NCBI GenBank assembly: GCA_036346375.1
Contig: CM070512.1
Coordinates: forward strand, 40,532,466-40,596,465
DNA length: 64,000 nt
Direction of reading: 5' to 3'
From: Guadua angustifolia
Taxonomy: Eukaryota; Streptophyta; Magnoliopsida; Poales; Poaceae
Numbering within the stretch: the first letter of the stretch is position 1; the number at the start of each line of letters is the position of its first letter. Shown piece by piece: positions 11,641 through 22,938 of this stretch. Both the position numbers and the translations under genes were made by a program. The notes below the pieces were generated by a model that made no database searches, had not been told where the DNA came from, and saw only the letters and a list, made by a program, of their open reading frames with translations.

Positions 11641-12560
11641 CCACAAAATCGAAACTACCGGCCGGATATAAAAATGAAAAAAAATGAAATTGCTACAGTA
11701 ACCACTGAAATTTCGTTTTTCAGCGAAATTTCTCCAAATTTCAATGAAATTTCATGATTTTTGGTCGGTTTTCAAACTTTTAGAGTCATATTTGACTGGA
11801 TTTAGTCCAATAAACCTTAATAAAGTCATATTCCATGAAAATTTATTGAAAAACTGAATTTTTGAAACATTTTAAAATTTAGATAGAAATACTGTCAAAT
11901 TTTTTATAAAATTATACAAGCTTGATAATGATTTAAAAAATTTACGGTACTATCTGTATTAGTGTAGGATCATACATAAAAATTTTATAAATAATTGAAC
12001 TTCATTTGTTATCTTTAAAAAATCAAAAACAGAATGAACATAATTGGGATAGTAATTTTGTTAGATTTTTATAAATTTTTTGGGTGTGATCATATATAAA
12101 ATTTTTATGAGAGATTAATAATTACCTCAGTACCATTCTATAAAATTTTCAAAAATTTAAATTTTTTGTTTGGTCAATCAAATCTATATAAGCACCGAAC
12201 TTCATTTGTTATATTATATTTCAAAAGTCAAAAGAGAAAGAACATAAATGATATTGTGCCTTATAATAATTTTATAAATTTACTGGAGTGTGATCATGAT
12301 CCAAAATTTTTATGAGAACTTAAAATTTTCCTTATCACCCTTCTGTAAAATTTTCAAAAATTTTAACCTTATTTTGATTGCTAAAGCAAATCTATGTATT
12401 GATCATCGGTCTTTTATCAGGACGTAGCACTGTCAGAATTTTTAAACATTCTTGAAGCATGATAATCATATAAAAATTTTATATAACCATTAATGCTACA
12501 TCAGGACCATCCAAAAATTTTTTATAAATTTTCTAAAGTGTTTTAAAAAAGAAATCAATT
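11640..12560. repeat. AT-rich decayed tandem repeat, unit about 200 bp
   Basis: GAACTTCATTTGTTAT recurs near 11998 and 12198, and GTGATCAT...AAAATTTTTATGAGA near 12086 and 12290, giving a period of about 200 bp. More weakly matching units lie on both sides. There is no coding potential. It may be LTR-derived or an old satellite fragment. Confidence 0.5.
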
Positions 12561-12659
12561 GGGGCCTACGTACCCTGGAAGCTATTATGATCTCAACCGC
12601 GAGTTATTCTGGTATACACTTATCTACGAGTGGTGCCTACCCTGGAGGCTGGAGCCCTT

Positions 12660-12960
12660 AATATGTAATTACCACAGTGCAGAAACAGTAGGCATGCAGC
12701 GAAAGGTAGAGATCACACTAATAAAGTAGCACCGCGCACCAGAAACAACGATGACCTTGTGTATAAATGTAGCCTTTTTCCCCGCTCCATTGTTGCAAGG
12801 GGATTGTCCATATATGAAAGACACATCAGGCATCTATCACTGGAAGCATGCAATTCAGTTGCTAACTCCAAATCGTCTATGGTCTATGGGAGCATAGGAT
12901 TGGGATGCACCAGGAACATATACCATGTTGTTTGTTCATATCGTGTCGCTTGAAGGCACA
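12660..12960 (+). promoter_or_regulatory. Promoter-like module, diverged copy
   Basis: GTGTATAAATGTAGCC, with TATAAAT at 12762-12768, is followed by a leader-like segment that resembles 11240-11370, with shared words such as GGAAGCATGCAA and GGGAGYATAGGAT. A short ORF starts at 12759 but overlaps the box itself, so it is not believable as a gene. Confidence 0.35.
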
Positions 12961-12999
12961 TGATAAGCGGATTAGGTGATCTAACAGTAGCGGAGAAGA

Positions 13000-13240
13000 A
13001 AACCTACTCTTGATGCACACCGAGTGGGAGGCCCGATTGTCGAGACACGCGGCGGCGGCTCCTTCGATGGCTCGAAAGGCAATGGTCGATGAGGTCGCAA
13101 GAATCGAAAATTTGACAAGGCAATAGTGAGGTACTATAATTGTAATGATTATGGGCATTAGTGTCATAAGTAGAAGGAGGCGAAAAAAGCGCTTTTTGCT
13201 GAAGTTCAAAATGACGACGAACAAGCACTACTTTGATAGT
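13000..13240 (+). pseudogene. Ty1/Copia gag remnant with zinc-knuckle trace
   Basis: Plus-strand translation near 13125-13235 gives YYNCNDYGH, stop, CHK, stop, KEAKKALFAEVQNDDEQALL. This is the pattern of a Copia gag CCHC zinc knuckle followed by its acidic tail. The first Cys is Tyr and two in-frame stops are present. Polymerase sequences are absent downstream, so the element is internally deleted. Confidence 0.55.
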
Positions 13241-13284
13241 CTCAAGTAAGAGAGTTGAGTCCAGAACGTTGAAGATGTTTATTC

Positions 13285-13445
13285 GCCGTCCTATGTCGAG
13301 TCTGTTAAAGATGACTCCGGTCGGGGTGTTAAGAAGGTGTGTTCGCCGCCCAAAGTCAAGTTCGTTAAAGATGAATCCGGGCGTTGAAGAGGGGTGTTCG
13401 CTGTCCAAAGTCAAGTTCGTCGAAAATAAGTCTGAGATGTTGAGG
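13285..13445. repeat. Three imperfect ~57-bp tandem units
   Basis: Units of the form GTCAAGTTCGTTAAAGATGA..CCGG..GTTGAAGAGG..GTTCGC recur three times with rising divergence, directly after the Copia gag remnant. In frame they would give a short repeated peptide. They are probably a coding minisatellite of the dead element. Confidence 0.5.
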
Positions 13446-13469
13446 AGATTTGCTAATGGTTAGGTATGT

Positions 13470-13770
13470 CATAGTTGAAACCGACTAACTCAATAAGTTA
13501 GAGGTGTGTTACAAGATTAAATGGGTGATTGATAGATTTAATCTTGTAATTAGGAAAGTTTGTTTTATGAGAGGTTTCAGGATCTGAGTCGGCTGTGGGA
13601 GTCCGGTCGCTGTGCGATTCCGTTTGACGTTCTGCTATGTAAGCAGAACCTGTTTAGATTGTAAGAATAACAAGAAAAAAAAGCAATATTATGACAACAG
13701 AGTTCGTAGCTCGTTGGTCTGTGCTGTCCTGGTGAATTAAGAGATCAGTTGCTGTTCGAGTCCTCTTTGC
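13470..13770 (+). mobile_element. Probable Copia 3' LTR region
   Basis: An LTR-like stretch follows the gag remnant, perhaps starting TGTTACAAGATTAAATGG near 13507. It contains a short inverted pair, AAGATTAAAT and ATTTAATCTT. No second copy or target duplication was found, so this rests on position and texture only. Confidence 0.3.
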
Positions 13771-14635
13771 TGCTCCTGAATAGGAGCGGAATATTAATAA
13801 AACCATGCCTATATTAACTCCATTCTACAGATGAGTTATTTTGATATACAATGATTCACGGATATTTTTGACCGATTCATGTTGAGCTAATGTTTTTTCA
13901 GTAAATTCCCCGGGTGGAGAGTAACATTCCGGCACTTCTCAAGTGCTGAAGATATTACCCCATCCTACCCTTTTCATCACTTTTACCATAATTTTATCCA
14001 CAATTTCAGCAAGTCACCCTAAGCAATTTTCAACGATATTTAACAAGACTAGCAAGAAGTTGCATAATAACATAAATAGGAACAATAACAATCTTAGAAC
14101 CACACGCTCAAGCACGCTTGAGACCACACACTCAGGAATGCCCAAATCCTCGTGCTTGGGAATAGTCAGGTCCACGCACCCAAGAACGCCTAGATGATCA
14201 TATATGTCCGGAAGCAATCTTTACCTTTTGTGCTGTTTTGTGGTAGTGTAGAAAAATATTGCCAGTTTTTTCACTAGAATCTGCAAAGGTTACATCACTT
14301 ACATGCTATTGAAATTCTGCGGAGAGTACATCTATATTGCCTTTATTCTTGCGAAACAAATTTGCGCTATATTGAACTACGAGCTGCATCAGCTTGTTAA
14401 GATTATTCACTAAGACTGCAAATGGTCCAGTGACTGATTCGTTGATCCCCAGGGTAGCACCTTCACAGTTATTACTAAGCAGACCAAGCTATCCTCCATT
14501 CCAGCAGAAACTGGTCGGTCAGGAGCTCTGAACATTCCACTCCAACACGCCAATATACCAATTTACCATCTGCTGTTTAAGCTGCTTTGTGATTCCAGCG
14601 CATTGGATTAGGAATGAATTGCTAATATATATCAG
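13771..14635. other. No feature recognised
   Basis: AT-rich DNA without a convincing ORF, RNA gene or repeat end. A short GC-richer patch at 14090-14190 repeats words such as CACTCAAG and CACGC irregularly. Confidence 0.3.
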
Positions 14636-15296
14636 GTGCAGGCTGCAGCAAACGTCCCAGTGTTATCTTTGAACTGTGATATACCTGATGGTAGTCTGCT
14701 TAGTGATTCCACTGCAGGTCTGCAACATGCCAACATACAAAATAATTTTCAGAAATCCATCTTCATGGCAAGATACCGAATAGGGAAAAGGAAAGGCAGG
14801 TGGCCTTTTATCTTCAGAAGAGCGCTCATCATTCTGAACTCATGCCGATTTCCCCAAAGGAAGAATCACCGTGTACAAGCCTACTATGGAGCTGAGTCTG
14901 GAGGCCGGAGATGAGGCCGCCGACAATGAGCCCACTTGCCCGGAACAGCCAGCGCCGCCAATGAGCATCTTCTGTCGCGCTGCCCCCGACCTTAAGCCCG
15001 CGTGCTCGCCTTCCTCATGGCAGGGGCTGAGCCACCCCACTGCTTCTGTGGCCGCCGCAGCTTCGTGCCGTCGTTCGGCCGCCCTACGGCCCGACCCGGT
15101 GTGGCAGCACCGCTCCAGTCTCCACCGCCTCGGAGCGCCTAACATCTTTGGTCGCCTGATGCCGCCGCACTCAACCTGCACTCTGCTCCGCCGCCGTCGC
15201 CGCGAGCCGCTTGGGGAGGCCCGGAAAAACATCCCGTCAAAAATAGATTTAACGGCGTCCGTGTTCTTCTTCATTTACTATAATAACCTTGATTAA
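14636..15296. other. GC-rich patch with ORFs on both strands, unrecognised
   Basis: From about 14870 to 15240 the composition becomes GC-rich in an AT-rich setting. A plus-strand ORF of 141 codons (14871-15296) and a minus-strand ORF of 144 codons (14840-15274) overlap almost completely. Neither shows a motif I know. Such patches in grasses are sometimes captured host exons. I cannot choose a strand, and coding status is doubtful. Confidence 0.25.
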
Positions 15297-15458
15297 TAAA
15301 ACTCCCACCTTTTAATACGTACTCGGATCAACGGTTCAGATCTATCTAAGCGTGGTTATGCCGTTATGGCTGGATTGTGCAGACCTTACCGGAGGAAGCC
15401 TAGCTCGAGAGTTAAACGTTATGATGTGCTACACAGCGTGGCTAACCAAATAATTTTG

Positions 15459-15770
15459 ATAGGTGTTTCTATGCTTTTTTTTTGAAAATTATATAAATAT
15501 TAAAACATAAATAAAGATTAGATGGTGATTACTTATCCCTCCATTTGTTTCAAAATTTGCACAATTTGTATTGGGAGGAAAAACATAGAAACACTGATTA
15601 ATAACTTTAGAGAGGTGTTTTCATGATGTTCCCTTTGACAGTTGCATAAATATTAAAGCATGAGTGAATGGTAGATGGTGATTACTTATCTCTTTGCTCG
15701 CTTCAAGATTTGTGCAACTTGTATTGGGAGGAAAAACATTGAAGCACTGTTCATAACTTTATCACATAGT
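15459..15770. repeat. Tandem duplication, period about 152 bp
   Basis: Two diverged copies, starting near 15461 and 15613, share AGGTGTTTY, TTAGATGGTGATTACTTATC and TTGTATTGGGAGGAAAAACAT. Non-coding. Confidence 0.6.
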
Positions 15771-15829
15771 ACTTTACTTAAAACAAGAGTGAAGCACTAT
15801 AATATGAGCAACATATTTTTCAAAACTAT

Positions 15830-15970
15830 GGTAATTTTTTGAAAATTTTTCAAAACTTGCACACGTTAGTTTTACAAAGTTTTCACGATAAGAAGGAAAC
15901 CGCTACCGTAAAAACTTTGTGAAAGCTACATGTAAAAGTTTTGAAAAATTCTCAAAAAATTACCATATGT
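15830..15970. mobile_element. Foldback MITE-like palindrome
   Basis: The left arm begins ATGGTAATTTTTTGAAAATT and the right arm ends with its near-complement (...TTCTCAAAAAATTACCAT). An inner inverted pair, TTTACAAAGTTTTCAC and GTAAAAACTTTGTGAAAG, continues the stem. The size (~140 bp) fits a MITE. No target duplication is certain. Confidence 0.55.
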
Positions 15971-16253
15971 AGGGGAGGTGAGTTTTTACAATCCCGCAAA
16001 ATTTGAAGACTAAACTTGATTACATTTGAAAGATATGAAAAAGATAAACTGATTTTCACTAGATATGTTGCCTATGAAGTGCTACACGGCGTGGCTAAGG
16101 GCCATAATATGCACTAAAAGTAGTTCCGCAGATGCACATGCCCAAGTACAAATTTATAATCCTACCTTGATTGCTAGCGCCTCAAAAACTAGATAATGAA
16201 ATGTAGCAAGGACATCAGCTGAATATATAACTCATCCACAGAACAAATGGAAA

Positions 16254-16386
16254 GAATTAATTGGATATTTGCCACCCTTCAACGTGAAAATTCGACGCCA
16301 TATACAAAAAAATGTCACTCCAGTGGCATGATTTATACATAACGTCGAAGTTTGAAATTGAAGAGTGGCAAATATCTAAATCTCCC
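16254..16386. mobile_element. Mutator-like MITE, copy 3 (inverted)
   Basis: Inverted copy of the element at 9220, running from GAATTAATTGGATATTTGCC to ATATCTAAATCTCCC. It is flanked by a perfect 9-bp target duplication, AAATGGAAA, at 16245-16253 and 16387-16395. Confidence 0.9.
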
Positions 16387-16558
16387 AAATGGAAAAGCTC
16401 TCAAGCGGTGTCCTTGAGATGTGCGTTCATCTGCCAATGAACTACGTAGTTTTTTCTAATTCGATGTTCTCTATGGACTCGTAGAGAAGTGTGTGCGTGT
16501 AGAGGTGGGATGCATCAGAAAAATACATTGTATTCTTGCTTGACTTACTCAATCACAC

Positions 16559-16716
16559 ATATATAATAAGTCCTGCTCATAGTCTAGATTGACTTTTTTT
16601 TCCTTCACAAGAGAATCACAGTCGGTTTGAAAACCGTCTGTGATATGTGTTTTCACAGTCGGTTTAAAAACCGTCTGTAATATGTGTTGTATTATCATTG
16701 TCACATAATTTTAGAT
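16559..16716. repeat. 62-bp flank repeat plus CACTA-type ACAGTCGGTTT motifs
   Basis: 16559-16620 is repeated at about 21163-21225 with only a small T-run and single-base difference. It runs straight into CACAGTCGGTTTGAAAACCG/TCTGTGATATG motifs (16616-16690). These match the subterminal-type repeats at 32090-32350 and 34010-34260. The stretch ends where the long LTR begins. Confidence 0.6.
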
Positions 16717-18758
16717 TGTAACACCCCGGCGCCAACTGCACCGCGAATGCTACCAAAAGACCCTAAACCTCATACTTCTACAAGAAAAAAATTGAACCAA
16801 CCTTGGAACTCCCCAAACCAGATTAAAACTAAGTCACCGAAATTTAGAAAATTTCGGCATGACCTCTCTAGAAAACAGGACATCCACTCAGCAGACAGAA
16901 AACAAAGGCAGTAGGATATTATTCTAGTAGGTCCTTAGTTAACCAATCACAAAACCAATAAAATTTAATAAACTCCACCACGACGCATAACACATTACAA
17001 TCTTATTAGATACATCAAGACTGAATGAATCGGTTAAACGATTTGGTTGGAGGTCAAGCCGTAAAAGCGTAGCATTACTCCCAACCCAACGGGCCAGCTT
17101 CAAAGTACCTAAAATAAGAACACAAACAAGCGTGAGTCCAAGACTCAAAGAAAGCTTAATCAGTATAAAAAATAATGAACTCGGCTAGAATATAAATGCT
17201 ACAAGACATAAAGTAAAAGTTTCTTTAATTGATGTCCGTAAATAAAAGAAACAGTTTGAATTCATATACAACCAAACATAAGAGCACAACTACTTCATCT
17301 TTTGACATATCCAATACTTAATTGAAATCATCCAGTAAAAGAAGCAGTATCTATCCCCATTTACCACATCCAACTCGGAAACATAACTAAACCGTACTCA
17401 TGCCTCAACAATCATTCCAGGATGAGTCCACGATTCAATCCTTAACCTGATATTTCCATTCTCATCAATTAACACTTAACACTTGCAACACATATAATGA
17501 AATGCGATGCTTTTATGCTCTCATTCTTTTTCTCATGAATCATAAAATGAATGCACCATGCATGCTCATAATGCACATTGTCATAGCGATACCAAGATAA
17601 TGAATGCACACCCGCCGGTGTGCACCCTCAATCCCAACCATCCTGGCGGGCCTACTCTTATCGACTCGCTCCCATTCACCTCGATGAATGGGACTACGAG
17701 GTAGGACTTTTGTGCTCACTACGGTGAGCACCGAGGCCCAGATCAACATGGGACGCCTCGTCCATCATGAATGCAATTATGCAATTGACGTGAATGCATT
17801 TCACCCTCATTCATTTTCACCACACATAGCCATAACCAATATGGAAGTACCAATTAACTTGCTATTTCCCAGGTGACTCATTCGAGAGTAGATAAAGTCA
17901 TGAATAAAATTCAGGGAAAGGCATCATATAATTTCTATAAGGTAAATTAAATTGACAGATATGACTAACTAGGTGATTTTAGTGCAAGCTTGTTCCTACA
18001 CTTGCATCAACATAACCATACCCATTCGTACAATTTCGTAACGCAATGCAATAAATGGGAATTGAGTAACTTACTTACCGTTTGCTAACATTCATCCATC
18101 CTCATCACCATACTAAAACAACTTCTAGACATGCTATTAAACATAACCACATCATTAGAAGTTTCATAATCTTATCGCAAACAAAGCATTTAACACCCTA
18201 ATAACACTCTAGGGGTTGCACTTGCCTTTTATTGAAGACGGCGCGAGGAGGGGTCGAGGTAACCCCCAAAGACCCACTACCGCTTGAACCCTCCAAACAT
18301 CCTAAAGTGGAAACTTCTCCTAGGCCAAAATTCAGTGCACTCAAGCCTCGCAAGAATACGAAGAACATTGTTGCATCCGGGTAGGCATTACCTAGCTTGA
18401 AGGCCCTAGCATACAAAGTCCCATCTATAGCATATCAACTGTTGTGGCGACAAAATAGGAAAAGAGTACCATATCTCTAGGACAGTGTCTCCATGCCAAA
18501 TAATCTTGGCGCTACTAAACAATATATACAACATTGCTCCTAACCACATCTAATTGTGCAATCCAACGCCACAACAAATAGGTTATGTACGAAATGCATG
18601 TATTTCAATGGGTATCATACATTCTGCTTTCAAGAGAGTATTATGCATTAGTCTAGTTGTACTCTTTGTTTGTTTTACGATAGTCCATTAGTTCTTCAAA
18701 GAAGCGTAAATTGAAAAATCATCACTACCGAAACCACCAATGTTTCCTTTTTTTTCTC
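16717..18758 (-). mobile_element. Long Gypsy-type LTR, copy X1, truncated by the gap
   Basis: It begins with TGTAACACCCCGGCGCC (minus-strand LTR end GGCGCCGGGGTGTTACA) and is collinear with the copies at 37989, 55610 and 57608. Shared landmarks include the tract from CCATTCACCTCGATGAATGG to GAGGCCC at about 17669-17740. In the complete copy at 57608 the length is 3.1 kb with TG...CA ends. The minus orientation is inferred from the leader-like GC-rich block near the far end of the other copies. No internal protein-coding domain is visible, so this is probably a solo LTR or half element. Confidence 0.7.
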
Positions 18759-18858
18759 NNNNNNNNNNNNNNNNNNNNNNNNNNNNNNNNNNNNNNNNNN
18801 NNNNNNNNNNNNNNNNNNNNNNNNNNNNNNNNNNNNNNNNNNNNNNNNNNNNNNNNNN
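18759..18858. other. Assembly gap, 100 N
   Basis: Exactly 100 undetermined bases, the usual placeholder for a scaffold join of unknown size. The sequence changes from the X1 LTR to an unrelated GC-rich Gypsy LTR across it. Confidence 0.99.
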
Positions 18859-20969
18859 TCGTGTCCGAGACCATACTTCAAATTCTCCCACGGAGCCTCC
18901 GAAGGGCAGCGGCAGTGCGCCCGAAGTTCTGAACGGCTCGGGGTTCGGTACGGGATTGAGTAAAGAAAGATTTTTTATGGGTCGCCCCCAGCGGGTCGGA
19001 CACCCGACGCAGGGATCGTCCGCTCGGAGGTCGCTTGATCTCCAGGGCCCACTCGGATAACCCGTTAGTAGCTCCACGAGCACGGTGTTCGGCCGACGTA
19101 GGCAAACACGCGTCTCCTCACCCCCTTCAGGTCCCACACCTGCGGACGGGGCGTACACGTGGGATCGACAGCGGCCTCTCCTCTCGCAGATCGCCTCGCC
19201 TGACGAGGACTCGAGATGGATGCCCTCCGCCTAGCTCCGGCGTTAAACCAGCTCGTCTAACGCGTCCAGCTATGACGTAAAACGAGCACTCGGGAACCAG
19301 AACCTCTCGCAAGGGCATCTGGACCTCCCTGCCGATCACGGCCACGTCTAGCTCCGGCGAGAAGCAAGCGACCTGCGTAAGGCACCCACGCCAACCGACA
19401 TGATCTCGCATTAGGGCCCTCCGACCGAGTCGGTCGGACTCATTTAGCCTGACTAACCCCCCGACCAGCTCTACGACCGCTCGGGGCTACCCACCGGTGG
19501 CTTCGCCGCACCGGCGGGCGGCCGATCAGAGCGGTCGGACCTCGGCATCCAGGGCAGCACTTCAGTCCACTCGAAGGCTCGGAGTAGACCAAGCTTGCGC
19601 ACTCTGCTCAGTCGAATCCGTCGCCGACCAGTATAACCCCCCGACCAGCTCTCCGACCTGCTCGGGGGCTGCACCCACTAAGTGCGCTCGCGCGCACCAA
19701 GTCGAAACCAATCGACCGGGTTGGTTGGACTCGGCCAAGCAGGATGGACATCTCCAGGAAGGCCTGTTGCTTCGTTATGCAACGTCGCTACCGTTGAAGA
19801 CCATATCGACGAAGCGGAAGGTCCCTCGAGAACAGCGTGCGTTTGGGGCGGCCGAGGGGCTCTTGGCGAATACCCATACCAGGGGTACCCCGCAACAAAG
19901 TAAACATCTATTTCAAGATCGTATCTCCCCGAGTTATCTAGGCTCGGAGTCTAGGCTGACAACAGCACGGAAACCTAGAAGCTGGAACTGCCATGGCCCT
20001 CGTCCCTCACTGAAGGGGGGTATCGCTGACGTTGAATGTGATACCAAATGGGCCGCATTGGACTGCATCCTCATCAAAGGCCCTCCTAGATCTCAAAGGA
20101 TCACCCGCCTTTATTGCTCCGGCCGAACCTCGGATTGGGCGCTCCCGCCAGCCCCGACCGGCCCGGGGCCGACGCCTCCGCAGGCTCCTACTCCGACCCG
20201 TCCTCGCGTCAAGTGCCTCCGCGGGCTCCAACCAGGACCCCGACCAGGGTCCCCGCAAGCCTCAGCCCCGCGGTCTCTGCCACGTTAGCAGTCAACACCT
20301 AGCAGGTCACTCGCCGCACGGACATAACAGCCATATTGGGGCAGATGGTTCCTTCCCAAGGCAACCAGAGGGCGGCTTCAGCTAAAGTACCCGTCTTCTC
20401 AAGACGTCAACATCTGACAGACGCTCAGAGGGCAGGTGCGTGCCTTCCGAAAAGGGCGCCGCCCGTTGTGTCTACTAACCTCGTATGGGAAGCGCAGGAG
20501 CCTGCCAGTCATCATGACCGAAGACCAGGACGCCCGAACGTAGCGTACCCCTACCTTTTTTTCAAATCCTCTTGTAACCTGCCCCCTTCGCCTATATAAA
20601 GGGAGGCAGGGCCCTCGGGGGAGGGGGATAGATTTTCTTTTCCTTCACACGCACCCACGCGCGTTCGTTCACCGGCGCCTCCGCTTGGCTTGCCCTGAGT
20701 TCTCCGACCCGGGTCGCCGCCTGGCTTAGGAAAGTCCTCCCGATTTCTTCCCTCCGAGCGAGTGCTAAGGGCTTGTCCTTAGCCTCCCTTTGTAACCTCT
20801 GTTTACCTTCAACGTCTAAGGCAATACAAACCACCACCACGAACTGAAAGTAGGGACGTTCAGCCCGAACCAGTATAAATCCGGGACTTCTTTGGTCTAA
20901 CCATTCGAGGAGAGGGGACGCGCAACCCCCTATACTTACAAATTTATTGCCGGTTATACAAAACACCGA
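18859..20969 (+). mobile_element. GC-rich Ty3/Gypsy LTR, 3' end at 20969
   Basis: The end ...ACACCGACA at 20969 mirrors the TGTCGGTGT start common to this LTR class. The stretch CCGGCAATAAA, written in complement here as TTTATTGCCGGTTATACAAAACACCGACA, precedes it. A TATA box at 20593-20600 (TATATAAA) lies just before a GGAGGCAGGGCCC leader, which fixes the plus orientation. Repeated CCCCGACCAGCTCT...CTCGGGG motifs at about 19455 and 19635 are typical LTR texture. The left end lies in or beyond the gap. Overlapping long ORFs here are GC artefacts. Confidence 0.7.
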
Positions 20970-21162
20970 CAACGCGGTTTATAGCTAAATTGGAAATCGC
21001 GTTTAGGTCCTTTCATCGATTTTTTTGCACACGGTTTTCTAAAAAAAAAAGGAAAAACGGCTTTCTTAGAAAACACAGATTTGTCGAGGGTTTATAGCTG
21101 AATTGGAAATCGCGTTTATGCTTTTTTCGTCGCGGCGCCGCGCGCAAACTCAGCCTAGTATA
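20970..21162. repeat. Short duplicated segment after the LTR
   Basis: GTTTATAGCTRAATTGGAAATCGCGTTTA occurs at about 20979 and 21089, 110 bp apart. Non-coding and of unknown origin. Confidence 0.5.
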
Positions 21163-21225
21163 TAATAAGTCCTGCTCATAGTCTAGATTGACTTCTTTTT
21201 TTTTCCTTCACAAGAGAATCACAGG

Positions 21226-22142
21226 CCTTGGAAGCATTATGAACATGAAGCACTCAACCGCTTGTTGGTTTTAGTTGGCAGACTGGAACATGAGGCATAA
21301 AGATTTAAAGGACATTACGTAGTCATGCATCAACACAAAGGGAGAGGAACTGATCTCTTAGCTAAATTCTCGTGGAATTATGATGTGTTAACTTTTAGTT
21401 TGAGGAACCACCATCGTAGATTAGTCCGTACATCATGCTTACGAGGAGAAGATAATAATGGGCTTGATCATTTTACGAAACATAAACTTAAGGAATGAGT
21501 CGATCATATATCCAAAGCACATTCCTTGAACTAATTAAACAACCCATTTCAAACAGTGTCCCACAACAATGCGAATGAAAACCCAATGGTTGATGAATGT
21601 AGATGTCTTTTGGGCCACATATCATTACAATTATAGAATACAATTGTGATAGCTCAGTCTCTTAGTAGTTTGTAAACATTTTCACTTGAATACAGGGCGG
21701 CCAGGGCCGCATGCACCATGCATGGTAGCTACTCCCTCTATACACTAAAGAGTGATGTTTTGGATATTGACAGTTCTCTAAATGCAACTTTGATCACTGA
21801 TTTCTATCATACTATATTAGTACATGACTACTAAAAATTTCATATTATAAAAGCACTTTCCGAGACAAATATACACGTAATTCTAAATATTCATAGAATT
21901 ATCAATAACCAAATTTTATACATTTTGACTTCACGTATCTCAAAACGTTATTCTTTTATTATTGGAATGAAACCCATCATAAACTAGACTGAAGTATATA
22001 TAGCATACATAGCAACGATCACTATCACTATACTTGTTTCCAGACTTTTCTGCCTGATCTCATAAGAGACTCAAACGAGGACATCCATATGAAGTTTACC
22101 AAAGTGAGCATACCTAGCGAGAGGTGTGAGAGCACAAGAATA
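21226..22142. other. Intergenic DNA; distant relative of the C1/C2 module
   Basis: No gene is recognised. The last ~150 bases (AGCATACATAGCAACGATCA...) resemble the start of the modules at 32390 and 34290. The resemblance resumes at about 23470 on the other side of the retrocopy insertion. This suggests one ancestral module split by that insertion. Confidence 0.35.
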
Positions 22143-22158
22143 CCAAGAAAGCGCATGT
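22143..22158. repeat. Target-site duplication of the chimeric retrocopy, left copy
   Basis: CCAAGAAAGCGCATGT, identical to 23398-23413. A 16-bp duplication with the A-rich end adjacent (T-run on this strand) is the signature of LINE-type target-primed insertion. Confidence 0.9.
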
Positions 22159-22920
22159 TTTCGATAAAGGAAGCTTTTATTAATCTTAGTAAATTACATC
22201 AAGGTGATACAATTATACTAAGAAGATTCCCGGCCTCTAAACAGCTAGGATGTACACAGCCAAACACACACACAAGAAAAGACAAAGGAACCGTCTCGGC
22301 AAACTACATCACGCAATATTGTCTTCAAGGCTATCCACCATCATAGCAACACTTGGACCCCGATAAAAGCTCTCCAATGACAACGCCTCCAAGAAGGACT
22401 CGATACGCACACGCACCGCCATTGCCATGATCCAACCAGTGAAGGCCAGACCAAAGGTTTTCACCTCGGAGAGTAATTCCTCAGACTACAAAACAATGCC
22501 TTCAACAAGGCCATTGCCAGGCACAACCAACAAAGGTCAGACCTAGGGATTTCTCCCTGAAGTCGAAGTACCGGAGATCCCAGTGATGCAACCACCCTCA
22601 TTCCGAACTAGTGCCGCCATACCACTTAATCTTAGCCAATTGCAACGGCCACCTTCTCAAGGCCAGACAAACAATTTTTAGATGTTCGACTCTACGATGA
22701 CAGATTCGCGAGCTAGCCAATAGGCACACGATCATCAAGTCCATAGAGTGCATCTAAAAAATGAGTTGTGTCGCCTAAGAAAGCGAATCCGCGAATCGAT
22801 GCTAAGATGACATAGGTCAAAAGAAATGTATGAACAACGCTAGTAAGAGATGAAGACGCTGAAGCGAAGAGTAGTCACCTAGAGAGTAGTCCCTCATCTC
22901 AGCAACGGCGCAGCCTCACA
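22159..22920 (-). mobile_element. LINE 3' end, part of a chimeric retrocopy
   Basis: On the minus strand this ends with ...AATAAAAGCTTCCTTTATCGAAAA next to the target duplication, a LINE-like A-rich tail. The last ~260 bases recur at 35580-35835 as a separate fragment and are related to the tail of the LINE at 23811. No LINE ORF is present in this piece. Upstream it joins glutaredoxin sequence without any intervening target duplication, so both parts were inserted together. The join lies somewhere in 22895-22938. Confidence 0.7.
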
Positions 22921-22938
22921 GCGCGGCGGCCCGGCGCC

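Noticed and set aside
14840..15296. Overlapping 141- and 144-codon ORFs
   Set aside because: No motif on either strand, and low-complexity Arg/Ala/Pro-rich translations. Kept only as an unclassified GC-rich patch.
18878..20288. ORFs up to 263 codons in the GC-rich LTR
   Set aside because: They lie wholly inside an LTR with defined end and TATA box, and have no recognisable domain.
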